DNA of 64,000 nt from Heterostelium multicystogenum (lineage: Eukaryota > Evosea > Eumycetozoa > Acytosteliales > Acytosteliaceae). The notes under the pieces are model-generated. The model was not told the origin of the DNA, searched no databases, and saw nothing but the letters and a program-made list of their open reading frames with translations. The DNA is taken from contig RCNN01000589.1 in assembly GCA_003667245.1 (NCBI GenBank), forward strand, positions 62,001 to 126,000, written 5' to 3'. The position numbers and the translations under genes are program-made. Positions 9,453-20,427 of this stretch are shown piece after piece (the first letter of the stretch is position 1; each line of letters opens with the position of its first letter).

Positions 9453-10420
9453 ATGCCCACAGTACAAAAAACCGATCCACAGCGGCTATGGAGCAGCAAC
9501 CACCGCCGCCGAAGTCATCCGGGGCGTCGAATCTCTCGGGCAAGGTGGCGATTGTCACGGGCGGCTACTCCGGCATTGGCCTGGTCACCGCCCGTACCCT
9601 GGCTGCCGCGGGCGCCCGCGTGATCGTCCCGGCCCGTGACCTGGCCAAGGCACGCGCCGCACTCAAACCTTACCCACAGCTGCAACTTGAACCCCTGGAC
9701 TTGATGGACGCCCAGTCCATCGAACAGTTTGCCGAGCGCTTTCTGGCGACAGGCTGCCCGCTGCACCTGCTGATCAATAACGCGGGCATCATGGCGCCGC
9801 CGCTGAGCCGCAATGCCCAGGGCTACGAATCTCAGTTTGCGACCAACCATCTCGGGCATTTCCTGCTTACCCAGCGCCTGTGGCCGGCCTTGCAGCGCGC
9901 CGAAGGTGCACGGGTGGTGACGCTGTCCTCACGGGGGCATGTGCACGGCGCCGTCGACTTTGACGACTGGAATTTCGAGCGCCAGGCCTACGATCCATGG
10001 AGGGCCTACGGTCAGTCCAAGACTGCCAATGCGCTGTTCGCCGTGCATCTGGATACGCTCGGTGCGGCGAGTGGGGTAAGGGCTTTTGCGGTGCATCCCG
10101 GTGGAATCATTACCGATCTGGTGCGGCACATGAAGCCTGAAGTCTTGCAGGCATCAGGCTATGTCGACGAGCACGGGAAACCGGTGATCGACCCTGAGCG
10201 GAACATGAAAACCCCGGAGCAAGGCGCGGCCACCAGTGTGTGGTGCGCGGTGAGTGGGCAGTTGGCGGGAATGGGCGGGGTCTATTGCGAGAACTGTGAT
10301 GTGGCGACGGCAGTGAGTGCGGAATCGGAAGAGCAGTTGGGTGTCAGGCCGTGGGCGGTGGATACCGGGTTGGCGCAGCGGCTGTGGATACTTAGCGAGC
10401 AGCTTGTCGCAGGGCGATAG
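9453..10420 (+). CDS. SDR-family oxidoreductase (two N-terminal frameshifts)
   Basis: Classical NAD(P)-dependent short-chain dehydrogenase. Seen: VAIVTGGYSGIG cofactor motif, LLINNAG, catalytic Ser in VVTLSSRG and the intact YGQSK. The start at 9453 has the usual N-terminus after two small corrections: one extra A in the AAAAAA run near 9466-9471 and one extra base near 9530. Taking a later in-frame start instead would lose the conserved GYGAATTAAEVIRG segment. Likely target of the divergent AraC regulator (inference). Confidence 0.85.
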
Positions 10421-10429
10421 GCCGCAGTG

Positions 10430-10451
10430 TGGGGTCAGCTCACTGACCCCA
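10430..10451. terminator. Perfect inverted repeat between convergent genes
   Basis: TGGGGTCAG, a 4-base loop, then CTGACCCCA. It lies between the convergent SDR gene and phnX. The U-tract is weak, so Rho-independent termination is likely but not certain. Confidence 0.55.
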
Positions 10452-10459
10452 TCGGCCCA

Positions 10460-11287
10460 TCAAGAACCCTGCGGCGTTTCTCCGCGCGCCAAACGCGCAT
10501 TGATATCGTCGATCACCGCCGGCAGTTCGACGATGGTGTCGATCAGGTAATGCGGCCGCGAGCCCTCGAACATCTGTGTAATGCGCGCACGCTCCAGCGC
10601 CAGCTCAGCAGCAGGCAGGGCCTTGTATTGCTCGTAGGTCAAACCCAGTGCGTTGCCGGAACAGGTCAACGCCACCGTCCACATGCCGGCGCTACGGCCT
10701 TCCAGGATCCCCGGCCAGGTGTCGTCGACCTTCACGCACGCGGCCACATCGCTGACCCCCAGGGCAATCACGTTGGCCAGTGCCTGCGCCGGATGCGGGC
10801 GCCCGTTGGGCACTTCGTCGGTCGCCACCACATGGTCGGCGACGTAGCCGTTCTGTCGCGCCAGCTCGACCACCTTGGCCATCACCACCGCCGGGTACCC
10901 GGAGCAGGAGCCAATCTTCAAGCCCTGCCCGCGCAGGGTGTGGATCGCCTCAAGGGCGCCGGGAATGACCGCCGAGTGCAGCGCGATTTTCTCGATCTGC
11001 AACGGCATGAAGCGTTCATACAGTGCGGTGACATCCTCGTCAGTCGGCAAGCGATCAAACACCGCCCGATAACGCTCGGCAATCTGCGGCAGGTTGCACA
11101 AGGTGCGGATGTGATCCCACTTGCCCATGCCCATCGGGCCGCGGGCTTCCTCCAGGGAAACGGCGACGCCGAACTCGCCGAACGTCTCGACAAAAATCTG
11201 CGTGGGGGCGAAGGAACCGAAGTCGACGACGGTGCCGGCCCAGTCCAGGACCACGGCTTGCAGCTTGGAAGGTTGTTGGTAGTGCAT
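10460..11287 (-). CDS. phnX: Phosphonoacetaldehyde hydrolase (phosphonatase)
   Basis: Cleaves the C-P bond of phosphonoacetaldehyde to acetaldehyde and phosphate in the cytoplasm. 275 residues, intact, family length. Seen: HAD motif I with the nucleophile in [11 protein letters not shown], the cap-domain Schiff-base Lys in [11 protein letters not shown], motif [10 protein letters not shown], and motif [12 protein letters not shown]. Last gene of a minus-strand run with a LysR regulator, MFS carrier and Fe-dehydrogenase. No AEP transaminase (phnW) is present in the window. Confidence 0.96.
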   Translation of the reverse strand: MHYQQPSKLQAVVLDWAGTVVDFGSFAPTQIFVETFGEFGVAVSLEEARGPMGMGKWDHIRTLCNLPQIAERYRAVFDRLPTDEDVTALYERFMPLQIEKIALHSAVIPGALEAIHTLRGQGLKIGSCSGYPAVVMAKVVELARQNGYVADHVVATDEVPNGRPHPAQALANVIALGVSDVAACVKVDDTWPGILEGRSAGMWTVALTCSGNALGLTYEQYKALPAAELALERARITQMFEGSRPHYLIDTIVELPAVIDDINARLARGETPQGS

Positions 11288-11375
11288 GGCAAGTCTCCAT
11301 TTTCAGGTGTGAGCAGGCCGTCCCTCTCTCAAAGAAGAGGTAAGCGCCTGGTGAGGGTTTAAACGGTCAAGACGA

Positions 11376-12250
11376 TCAGGTGGCCGGGATCGGGCTGGCC
11401 TCGAATAGCTCGGCGATCATCGGTCGGTTGCGGCGGATGCCCAGGCAACACAAGTGGTAGTCGATGAAAAACGGATGGTCGACGAAGGTGAATCGGCGTG
11501 GTGCCCGGGGTTTCGGCGTATTCCACGGCAGACACAAAGCCGATGCCGATGCCCTTGGTGATCGCGTGCACAATGGCTTCGCGACTGTTCAGCTGCATCA
11601 CGCAGTTCACGGCGATGCCCTGGCGCTTGCAGCTTTCTTCCACCAGTTGCCGGGTGCGTGAGCTTTTCTCGCGCATCACCCACTTTTCGCGGCTGATCTG
11701 TTCCACGTGCACCTCTTTCTGCCGGGCCCACGGGTGGTCATCGCGCACCACCGCAATAATCGGATAAGCGCCGGTACAGCTGGGTATCGAAGCGCTGGTC
11801 GAACTCCGAAAGGGCCAGGATCGCCACGTCGATATCGAAGTTGAAGAGCCGGTCCAGGGTTTCCTTTTCCGGGGAAAACGAGGTTTCCAGTTCGATGTCC
11901 GGGTGGCGCTGCATCAGCTCGTAGGTCAGGTTCATCGCGATCGGCGGCGACACCGCGCCCAGGCGCAGCAGTCCGGTCTTGCGCTGCTTGAAACTCTGCA
12001 ACAGTTGCATGGCTTCATCCTCCTGGCCGAACAGCCCCTGGGTGATCCCGTAAAGGGTGTGCCCGGCGGCACTCATCTCGATAAACCGCCCGCGACGGTG
12101 GAACAGCTCCACCGAGAACTGCTTCTCCAGCCCGTTGACCTGCTCGCTGACCGTCGGCTGGCCGACGCTCAGGTATTCGGCGGCGAGGGTGAAACTGCCG
12201 GTCTTCGCCACCGCATGAAACGAGCGCAGCCACTTGTGGTACTGGTACAT
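11376..12250 (-). CDS. LysR-type regulator of phosphonate catabolism (frameshifted)
   Basis: Seen: N-terminal helix-turn-helix HAVAKTGSFTLAAEYLSVGQPTVSEQV and the substrate-binding domain. It matches the aminoethylphosphonate-catabolism LysR subgroup in both context and N-terminal sequence. Two breaks, near 11765 and near 11495, carry the C-terminus through other frames to a stop at 11376. Corrected length is about 290 residues. Located between the MFS gene and phnX and co-oriented, it probably activates this cluster (inference). Confidence 0.85.
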
Positions 12251-12287
12251 AACGAGTCCTGTTCCTGAGGGTCCGCCGGGCCGGTCA

Positions 12288-13584
12288 TCAACGTCGGATA
12301 AACAACGCCACCGCTGCGCTGCACAGGCAGGCCGAGGTCACGACGATGAAGATCAGCGAGGTATTGCCGGTACTGTCGAGCATACTGCCGATCAGCGGTT
12401 CCGCCAGGCCGGCGAACAGATAGGATGAGAAATTCATCACGCCCGTGGCCGTACCCGCACGCTTGGCGCCGACCAGGTCCGGGCACAGCGCCCAGAAACT
12501 CGACGCCGGGCCATACACGAAGAACCCGCAGAGGAACAACGCTACCAGGCCGATTGCGCTGTGGGGCGGCAAACTCCACATCCACAGGCTGGTGGCGGCG
12601 CCGAGGAACATGTAGAGCATGATCGCCAGGTAGCGTTTGGAGCCGAACAGCTTGTCCGAGACCCAGCCGTTGCTCAGGGCGCCGATGGCCATGCCCACCG
12701 GCAGGGCCACGGTGATCCACTTGGGTCGTCGATCATGCTGTCGCCGCTTTTCCAGTTGGCCCCGAGGAAGTGCACCGGCACCCAGACGATCAGGCCGTAG
12801 CGGGCGGCGTTCTGGAAACCCAGGGAGATCGCGGCGATGATCAGCCGCGGATTTTTCAGCACCGCCTTGTAGCGCTGCGCCGAGGATTCGACTTCGCCGT
12901 GGGCCACTTCATGATTCTTGTCTTCGGCATTCGCCACGCCGGTATCGGCCAGGGGCTCGAAGCCCATGTCTTGAGGCCGCTCGCGGGCCACCAGGTAGAA
13001 AATGATGCCGCCCGCCAACATCAACAGCACCGGCAGGCGGAAGATCCAGCGCCATTCCAGTTGGAACACTTCCAGCACCACGATGGAGGTGACGTACGAC
13101 AGGACCGAGGCGCACCCAGCGGCGAACACATAAAAGCCATACACCTTGCCGCGCTCGCCGGCGCTCCACCAATTGGAAATCAGCCGGCTGCCGGGTGCCC
13201 AGCCGAGGGCCTGGAAGTAACCGTTGATGCCCCACGGCAGGATCAGCCCGGCAAAGCCGCTGGCGAAACTGGTGACCCAGTTGGCCGCGCAGGACAGCAC
13301 CGCGCCCAGGGTCATGATGCGGCGGCCGCCGAACTTGTCGGCGAGGTTGCCGTTGATCGCCTGGCCAATCGCGTAGGCCCAAAGCATCGCCGCGGAGGCC
13401 CAGCCGAGGGTTTCCTTGGTCAGGCCGAACTCGGCCTGGATCCCGGGGATGGCAAAAGCCGAAGGTCTGGCGGCCGGTGTAGAAAAACAGATAACAAAAC
13501 ATCGCCGCCAGCAGCATGCGCCACTGGGCTACGCGAAACGATGAGTACGGACGGCAGAACAGGCAGCACGTGTGCACGATTCAT
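12288..13584 (-). CDS. MFS transporter, phosphonate-cluster type (frameshifted)
   Basis: Twelve-helix carrier of the GlpT/organophosphate-like MFS group. Seen: LLAAMFCYLFFYTGRQTFGF at the N-terminus, ANWVTSFASGFAGLILPWGINGYFQALG in the loop 2-3/helix 4 region, and LFIRR at the end. Breaks near 13462 and 12720 split it in three; corrected length is about 430 residues. The start is uncertain (ATG 13584 or GTG 13577) because the first frame changes early. Neighbours phnX and the phosphonate LysR suggest import of a phosphonate (inference). Confidence 0.85.
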
Positions 13585-13677
13585 GATGTTTTCCTTATTG
13601 TTATTCGCCCCGGCGACCGCAGCCGCTGGGGGGCACTCTTGATAGGTGCAACAGGAAACGACTGAATTACGGTGAGT

Positions 13678-14770
13678 CTAGGCCGCTTGCGCGCCGATGA
13701 AATTCTTGCCGCGTGCGCCTTGCAGGGCGAAGCGGATCATCGCCTCGGCCTCGGTGGCATTCACGCCGTAGTCGGCAAATTCGGTCTTCACGTCCAGGCT
13801 GTGGAGGAAGTCGCGCAGCTGCGCCTGGGCCTGCTGCAGGTCGGTGCCGAATACCCGTTGCAGAGTGCGGTCCCGCGCGGCGTCGTGCCCCCATGCCAGG
13901 CCCAGTACCAGCGGCAAAGTGAAGGAACAGGCGATGCCCATGGGGCAGGCCGTGGTGCAGAGTCATCTCATAAGAGATGGAGTGGGCGAGGGCGGTCTTG
14001 GTGTTGGAAAAAAGCCAGGCCGGCTTTCAGCGCCGCCAAGGCCATGCGCGAGCGCAATTCCTGGTTGCCGAGGTCACGCCGCAAGCGCGGCAGGCATTCC
14101 AGGATGTCTTCGATGGCGGAGATGGCGAAGGTGTCCGAGACCGGGTTGGCGTTGACGTTCCAGATCGATTCCAGCGCATGGGACAAGGCATCCAGCCCGG
14201 TGGACACCGTGACCCGGCCGGCACCGTCAGCATCAACTGCGGGTCGATGATCGCCACTGTCGGCCAGGTGCAGTCCAGGTGCAGCGAATACTTCTTGAGG
14301 CTGGCGGAGTCCCAGATCGTCGCCCATGGCGTGACTTCGCTGCCGGTGCCGGCGGTGGTCGGTGCGGCAATCAACAGCTTGTGGCGGGCCGGCGCGAAAG
14401 GTTTACCGGTGGCCAGCAACGCCAGCAGCTCGTCGAAATCCCCGGAATCTGTGCCGACGATCAAGGCCTTTGCCGTATCAATTGCACTGCCACCGCCGAC
14501 GGCGACCACCACCTGGCAGTCACCGGCCTGCAGCCAGAAACGCTCGTAGGTGTCGCGCAGTTGGGCCACGTCAGGGTTGGGCTGTACGTCTTCAATGACG
14601 TACACCAGGCGTTCGCCCAGCAGGGCCTGGATGCGGTCTACCAAACCGAGCCCGCGGGCTTCGGGAAAGGTCACGAGGGCGACGCTCTGGCCTTCGGTAA
14701 GAGCGGCGAGTTCTTGCAGGCAGCCCCAGCCGAAGCGGGTGTCTACCGGGTTGTGGAAGCGGGCAGTCAT
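13678..14770 (-). CDS. Iron-containing alcohol dehydrogenase, phosphonate-associated (frameshifted)
   Basis: Group III Fe-dependent dehydrogenase. Seen: VVVAVGGGSAIDTAKAL cofactor loop, IAAPTTAGTGSEVTPWA, the metal-site helix GLDALSHALESIWN, and the second His region GIACSFTLPLVLGLAWGHD. Breaks near 14225 and 13965. It matches the family of phosphonate-metabolism-associated Fe-dehydrogenases, which interconvert phosphonoacetaldehyde and hydroxyethylphosphonate or act on related aldehydes. First gene of the run toward MFS, LysR and phnX. Confidence 0.88.
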
Positions 14771-14896
14771 GGCGGGTTCCTGGTTTTTGTTATTGGAAGT
14801 GCCGCCATAGTCGGGGAGGGTGAGGTGGACCTCAAATCGATAGATTGTGGGGATGGATTGGCTGGGCCGATAGTACAGCCCGACCGTCAGGTGACT

Positions 14897-16922
14897 TCAG
14901 CGCACGTTCCGGAACAACATCAATCGCGCACTCTCATGCAGGCCACGGGTCAGCCCCTGCAACCGCTCAAACTCCTCGGGATACTGCTGAGCCACATTGT
15001 CCCTCGGCGTTTGCGACGCCAGGTCATGCAGGGTCGGCGAGCTGCCGTCGTGCTCCATTTGCAGCAGGAAGTCCTTGGTCACGCCGCCGATCAGCGGGAA
15101 CGTGCCCTCGCGCAATACCAGCGGCACCACGCGCTCGCCTTCCGGCGCAGGTTGCTGGATATCCCGGCCCATCGCGCCATTGCGGAACGGTATGCCCGCC
15201 ATGCCGGCCACGGTAGGCAGCAGGTCCGCCAGGCCGACGGCTTCTTCGATCACCCGGGGTTGCAGGCCGGGCGCGTGGATCATCATCGGCACGTTGTTGC
15301 TTTCCAGCCCAAGCTGCTCGAATGCCGGCGCCATGTGCGGAATCTGGCTGATTCGGGTGTTGTGGTCGCCGAAAAAACACGAAGATGGTGTTGTCGTAGT
15401 AACCGCCAGCCTTGGCGATTTCCATCAGGCGGCCGATGTTGAAGTCCAGCAGGCGCACGGCGTTGTACTGCTCGACGCTGCGGCTGCCTGCGGCCTGGAC
15501 TTGTTCCACGGTGAGGTCATGCACCTTGAAGCCATCGTTGGTCTTGGGGATGGTGAACGGGCGGTGATTGCCGGAGGTTTGCAGGTAGGCGAAGAACGGT
15601 TGGTCCTTGGGGATGGCCCGCAGCAGTTCGTCGCCTTCCTTGAACAGGTCCAGATCCGAAACGCCCCACACGTCCACCCGTGGCGAGCGCCAGTGGCTTT
15701 CGTCATACAGCTTCACGCCGTCGATGCTCTGGCGGATCAAGGCGTTGATATTCGCCCAGCCGGCATTGCCGCCGATCATGTAGAGCTTCTGGTAGTCCTC
15801 GAACGCATTGATCAAGGTGTGTTGCCGGGTGATCAGCGGGTTGCGGGTTGCCGTCTCCTGGCGGGTAACGTCGGGCACGCCGGTGATGCTCGCCCACCAC
15901 GGTTTTGGCGGTGCCGGTGACGGGCACGTAGAAGTGTTTGAAGAACCAGCTTTCCTTCGCCAGCTTGTCGAGGTTCGGCGTGGGGTTCAGCGGGTTGCCA
16001 TAGGCGCCCACGGCGCTGGTGCCGAGGGACTCGAGCATCACGAAGATCACGTTCGGCGGGCGCTCGCCCTTGAGCCGATAAGGCTGCACGGCTTGTTCAC
16101 GGGCGAAGTTCAACTGCTCGGGGTCGGGCTGGCTGACCCCCAGATAATTCGCGACTTGCGGGTAATGCTCTCGCACCCGCGCCTCATCGAATTGCGACTG
16201 GCCGACCTTGAGGGTGTCGTACAGAAACAGCACCGGGTTGAGGCCCGCGGCGGCGATTCTGGTTGTTGCCGGAAAAGAACGCGTCGCTCCAGCGCAGGGG
16301 CACGGGATTTTCGATATTGAGGTTGGCGACGCGGCCGAGCAGGGCCAGCAATACCGCGATCACGCCGACGGTGGCCACGGATGCGATGGCCAGCTTGCCA
16401 ATGGGTTTGCGTTCGCCATCCAGGGTGATGCGTTCAAGGCGAACCAGGGCGTAGGTCCATAGGCCGACGGCGGCAAGCCAACTCAAGGTTATCCACAGCA
16501 CCGGGTAGGTTTCCCACACCATCTGTTGTGAAATCTGCGCGTCTTCCAGGTAACGCAGCACCGTGGCGTTGATGCGCACACCGAGGTAGGCGTAGTGGCC
16601 GAAGTCGATGATGTACACCAGCCCGACGATGGCCAGCGCCAGCAGCAGATAACCCCGTGCCAGCCAGCGCAGGGCGGGGACAGTCACCAGGTTCCAGCGT
16701 GGCAGCCAGGCGAGCAGTGCCAGGGGCAACAGGATCAGCACCGCCAGGCGCAGGTCGAAACGCAGGCCGATGCCCACGGTTTCCAGCAGTGCGGGGTCCC
16801 TTAGGTCGACCCCGGGAAAATCCCCATACAAACACCAGCCGCAGTGCCGCCAGCAACGCAAATACCAAACCGATCGCGCCCACGCCGTAGCGCAGGCGGC
16901 GCGAGTGCAACCATCCCATCAT
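14897..16922 (-). CDS. LTA synthase / phosphoglycerol transferase-like membrane sulfatase-fold protein (frameshifted)
   Basis: Inner-membrane enzyme with about five N-terminal helices followed by a periplasmic alkaline-phosphatase-fold domain. Seen: helices such as LALLAWLPRW and LLLALAIVGLVYIIDFG, metal site NVIFVMLESLGTSAVGAYG, nucleophile-Thr region PVTGTAKT, and SGNHRPFTIP. Family members move phosphoglycerol or phosphoethanolamine from lipids to glycans. Breaks near 16815, 16255, 15895 and 15370. ATG 16922 overlaps the stop of the upstream membrane gene (ATGA), so it ends an operon with the sialidase-like protein. Confidence 0.85.
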
Positions 16923-17516
16923 TGACCTCTGTGCAATTTTAAAAGAGGGCGCCAGGCAGCCATCGCCAGCATCCACAACCCGGCCACCAGGCAGTAGCCC
17001 GTCAGCAGTGGGTCGATCAGATAGTCCCAGTAGTTTTCCGAGGCCTTGAGCCGTAGTGCGAACGCCAGGGTGCCCGCCGCGAGCATCCACACCGCCAGCG
17101 TATTACGCAGCCAGAGCATCAACAGTGCTGCCGCGCCTATCAGCACGATCATCGGCCGAGGGTTGAAACCCCAGCGGTAGGGGTCGAAATACGTCAGGCC
17201 CATCGTCGCCGGGTACAGCACCAGGCTCAGGGCGCCAAACAGCAACAGCACCTGGACCTTCTGCGGGCGCTGGAGCGGCTGCACCACGCCCAACCGGCAC
17301 AGGCTGACCCACGCCAGCAACACCAGGGTGCTGATGGCCAGGTCATCGGTGAAGCTGCGCACATACGCCGCCAACGGCAGTTCGTTGACCGGATAAAACT
17401 TACACCACCAACACCGGCAGCAGCCAGGGGCGCCAGGGTGTTGTGACGCGCAACAGGCTGAGCAGTACAAAACCCAACAGCACAAAACTCAAATGTGCTT
17501 GCCATACAGAAACCAT
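16919..17516 (-). CDS. Multi-pass membrane protein of unknown function (one frameshift)
   Basis: About 198 residues with six or so hydrophobic helices (for example VQVLLLFGALSLVLYP, MIVLIGAAALLMLWL). No family recognised with confidence. The true start is the ATG at 17516, which overlaps the sialidase-like stop. The frame slips near 17400 and then resumes at PVNELPLAAYVRSF. Both ends overlap neighbours by four bases, so it is made together with the sialidase-like and LTA-synthase-like proteins and may form part of one envelope system. Confidence 0.8.
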
Positions 17517-18783
17517 CACAGGCGCTCCGACAGCCAGGCTTCGTTGAAGCTGACATGTTTGATAAAGGTGTTATTCCACGAGTACACCAGGTGGTACATG
17601 CCGTCCGGGCTGCGGCTGAAGTACGGGTACTCGTATTCGAAATCGCAGCCACGGGGCTTGCACACCCGGTAGTCCAGTTTGCTGAGGAAGCGTTGCTCCA
17701 GGGGCAGGCGCAGGGCGCCGCTGGAGGCGCGGAAGCCTTCACCGATGATTTCCTTGTAGGCCTCGGGGGAGAACGGTTGGCCCAAGGGGTCGGGGGATTG
17801 GTCCAGTTCCACCACGGTGCGCCACTGATTGAGCTTGGCATCGGTGCCGTACAGGCTGAGCTTGAAGCGGCCGTCCTGCAGGTCGTTGAGGGCCACGAGC
17901 AAACCGTCGCCTTCAGTGCTGACGGCTGCCAGCGAGGAGTTGGGATTGGACGGTTCCAATGGGTAAGGCTCGCTCCAGGTTTGGCCGGCGTCTTCGGTGC
18001 GGCTGGCGAGGACTCGGTGATGGGTTTCGCCGGCGTAACGCAACATGGCGATGGCGCGTTGGCCGTCCTGCGGGACGATGGTCGGCTGCAGCGAGTTCTT
18101 CCCACGGCTGATACGGAATTTGTCGACCACCGCACCGTCGGGGCTCAAGTACAGGTACTCGGCGAATTTGCCCATGAACTCGTGGTACACCGGCAGGCCG
18201 ATGGAACCGTCAGCGTGGAATACCGGTGCGGCGCGCACCAGCGTGCTGATATTGAAGAAAGGCGAGGTGATCAGTTGCCGAGGGGCCGACCAGTTCGTCC
18301 CGAGGTCATCCGAGACCATCACGTTGATCGCGCTGGTGGCCCAGCCGCCTACCGACACCGAAACGTAGAACATCCACAGGCGATTGTCCGGTGCCAGGGC
18401 GATCACCGGGTTGCCCAGCTTGCGGATGTAGCGGTGCGTGCCGTCGCGCGTGCTTTCGCGGGTGGCCAATACGTGCTCCGGGCCCCACTCGGCACTTTTC
18501 GCGTCAAAGCGCGCGGTGCGCACCTGCACATCGGCGGCGCCCTCGCGGGACCCGGCAAACCACACGGCCATCAGGTCGCCGCCGGGCAGGGCGGTGACCG
18601 AGGAGGAATGCACAAAGTCATTGAGCTGCGAGGAGACAAAGCGGCTGCTGTATTGCGGGGCGGCCGCTGTTGGCGAGCTGTCCTTGGGGCCTTGGGCAAA
18701 CGGGCCAATACGTGGGGCGGATGACTTTGCCAGGCGGCGAAAAACACCACCAGCAGACTGCAGATCATTAAAAGCGGGCGCAT
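17516..18783 (-). CDS. Exported sialidase-like (BNR-repeat) protein (one frameshift)
   Basis: Predicted six-bladed beta-propeller glycosidase-like protein of about 420 residues. Seen: signal peptide MRPLLMICSLLVVFFAAW, then two clear Asp-box motifs (SDDLGTNW and TEDAGQTW) and WFAGSREGAADVQV typical of the exo-sialidase group. The signal peptide is separated from the body by an extra base in a CCCC run near 18718 (plus-strand GGGG), so a naive call starts wrongly upstream. The arginine triad was not checked, so sialic-acid activity is not established. First of three overlapping genes. Confidence 0.82.
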
Positions 18784-18806
18784 AGAGAACCTGTCGGGAA
18801 AAAGGA

Positions 18807-19353
18807 TTACTGCGCACGGTCATCCGGCAGGCGCCTCCTGCGACCGGTGAGCATGGATAACGGCAGGTTGTCCCGCACCTGGATACTTTCAAACAACGCC
18901 GCCAGCACATGCACGCCTACCAGGCCGGCCAGTACATTGGCGGCAGTTTCGTGCAACAGCAGCGGCCAATCGGCGCCCCACAGGGCGTCGACTTCCTGCA
19001 TCAAAAAAGCCACTGGCACCGATAGCCAGCAGCGCCAGCAACATCAGAATCATCACCAGCGCGCCAATGGGCGAATGGCCCAGGCGGTGCCGCGGCCGGC
19101 GGTTGAGCAGTGAACGCACATGGCCCATGAGCCGTTCCGGCGTTGGCCAGAAGTCCGCCCAGCGCGCGCTGCGCGGACCGACAAATCCCCACACCAACCG
19201 CACCAGCAACCAGGCCATGGCGTAATAGCCCAGCCATACGTGCCAGTCGTCGCCTGCCTCGTTGAAGAAGTAATTGGCCACAAAGACGCCGGCGATGGAG
19301 AGGTGAAACACCCTCACCACCGGGTCCCAGAGGCGCAGGGAGGTGGCTGGCAT
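18807..19353 (-). CDS. Cytochrome b561-type membrane protein (one frameshift)
   Basis: Di-heme b-type cytochrome of the inner membrane, about 180 residues, four helices. Seen: LWDPVVRVFHLSIAGVFVANYF (His in helix 1), WHVWLGYYAMAWLLVRLVWGFVGP, and C-terminal LLLHETAANVLAGLVGVHVLAALFES with paired heme His. A break near 19010 joins the two halves. ATG 19353 overlaps the PepSY stop. Such cytochrome/PepSY pairs act in electron transfer to periplasmic partners; the partner is unknown. Confidence 0.87.
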
Positions 19354-19619
19354 CAGCCCTTGATCTCTGTCTTCACGGCCTTGCCGGTGACTGGATCGTG
19401 GTAGATCTCGACCTTGCGCTTGTCCTTGTCAAAGCCATAGATCTCGTAGCAGTTGCCGTCAGTGACCTTGAACTTGCTGATCTCGTAGCCCTGGGCCTTG
19501 AGTTGCTCCTGAAAGGCCTTCTGGTCCTGCCATTGCGAGCGCTCGGCAGTGGTGCATTGCGGGCCGGCGAAGGCCATGGGGCTGGCGATAATCAGCGACA
19601 GCAAGAGAATTTTGCGCAT
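19353..19619 (-). CDS. Periplasmic PepSY-domain protein
   Basis: 88 residues: signal peptide MRKILLLSLIIASPMAFA, then a single PepSY-like domain (LKAQGYEISKFKVTDGNCYE ... VEIYHDPVTGKAV). Intact. Family members are small periplasmic modulators often encoded beside b-type cytochromes and QseBC/PmrAB-type two-component systems, exactly the context here. The start was chosen for the signal peptide; an upstream in-frame start would spoil it. Confidence 0.88.
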   Translation of the reverse strand: MRKILLLSLIIASPMAFAGPQCTTAERSQWQDQKAFQEQLKAQGYEISKFKVTDGNCYEIYGFDKDKRKVEIYHDPVTGKAVKTEIKG

Positions 19620-19666
19620 GGGAGCACTCTCAGCAGATGTGGGAGATTTCACTGTGCAAAACCAAC

Positions 19667-19683
19667 CTTAGCGAAAGCTTAGT
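19667..19683. promoter_or_regulatory. PmrA/QseB-type direct-repeat operator
   Basis: CTTAGC, GAAAG, CTTAGT: two six-base half-sites in direct repeat with a five-base spacer (11-base period), the arrangement bound by PmrA/QseB-class regulators. It lies in the divergent gap between the PepSY gene and the response regulator at 19767, whose family is the matching one. Binding is inferred. Confidence 0.6.
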
Positions 19684-19766
19684 TGGCAACGGCCCGTAAC
19701 ATCTTTCCCGAAATAGCCTCGACGGTTACACGGCATCATGCCGCCGGTTACTCCAGAGAATCAGTT

Positions 19767-20427
19767 ATGCGCCTGCTCCTTGTCGAAGATGATCGTGCCC
19801 TTGGCCAAGGGATCCGCGTGCCCTGGGCGCCGAAGGCTACACCCTGGACTGGTTGCAGGATGGCGTCAGCGCCTTGCACGCGTTGCGCACCGAAAGCTTC
19901 GACCTGCTGCTGCTTGACCTCGGCCTGCCACGCCTCGACGGCCTGACTCTCTTGCAAACCCTGCGCGCCGAGCAATACGACCTGCCGGTGCTGATCCTTA
20001 CCGCCCGCGACGGCACTGCCGAGCGCATCGCCGGCCTGGACGCCGGCGCCGACGACTACCTGGTCAAACCCTTCGACGTCGAAGAATTCAAGGCCCGTGT
20101 GCGCGCCCTGTTGCGCCGCAGCCAGGGCCGCGCGCAGCCATTGCTGGAACATGCGGGCGTGAGCCTGGACCCGGTGACCCAACAGGTCAGTTATCAAGGC
20201 GAGGACGTTGTGGTCACGCCGATGGAATACCAACTGCTCCATCAACTGATGGTGCGCCCCGGCAAAGTCGTCACCCGCGAGCGGTTGTCCCGCGCGCTGT
20301 ACGGCTGGCAGGACCGCGTCGAAAGCAACACCCTCGAAGTCCTTATCCACAACCTGCGCAAAAAACTCTCCACCGAACTGATCCGCACCGTGCGTGGCGT
20401 GGGCTACATGTGGAACTCAAACCATGA
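19767..20427 (+). CDS. OmpR-family response regulator, QseB/PmrA-like (frameshifted)
   Basis: Seen: MRLLLVEDD acidic start, phosphoacceptor Asp in LLLLDLGLPRLDG, LILTARD, Lys in VKPFDVEEFKARVRALLRR, then winged helix with LSRALYGW and NTLEVLIHNLRKKL, the QseB/PmrA signature. A missing base near 19819 breaks the frame in helix 1, and a second slip near the end (about 20405) hides a stop at 20427 that overlaps the kinase start. Corrected length about 220 residues. Divergent from the PepSY/cytochrome genes. Confidence 0.88.

Noticed and set aside
14279..15442. 387-residue plus-strand frame across the Fe-dehydrogenase and LTA-synthase-like genes
   Set aside because: Spans two genes and their gap on the other strand and shows no domain; antisense artefact.
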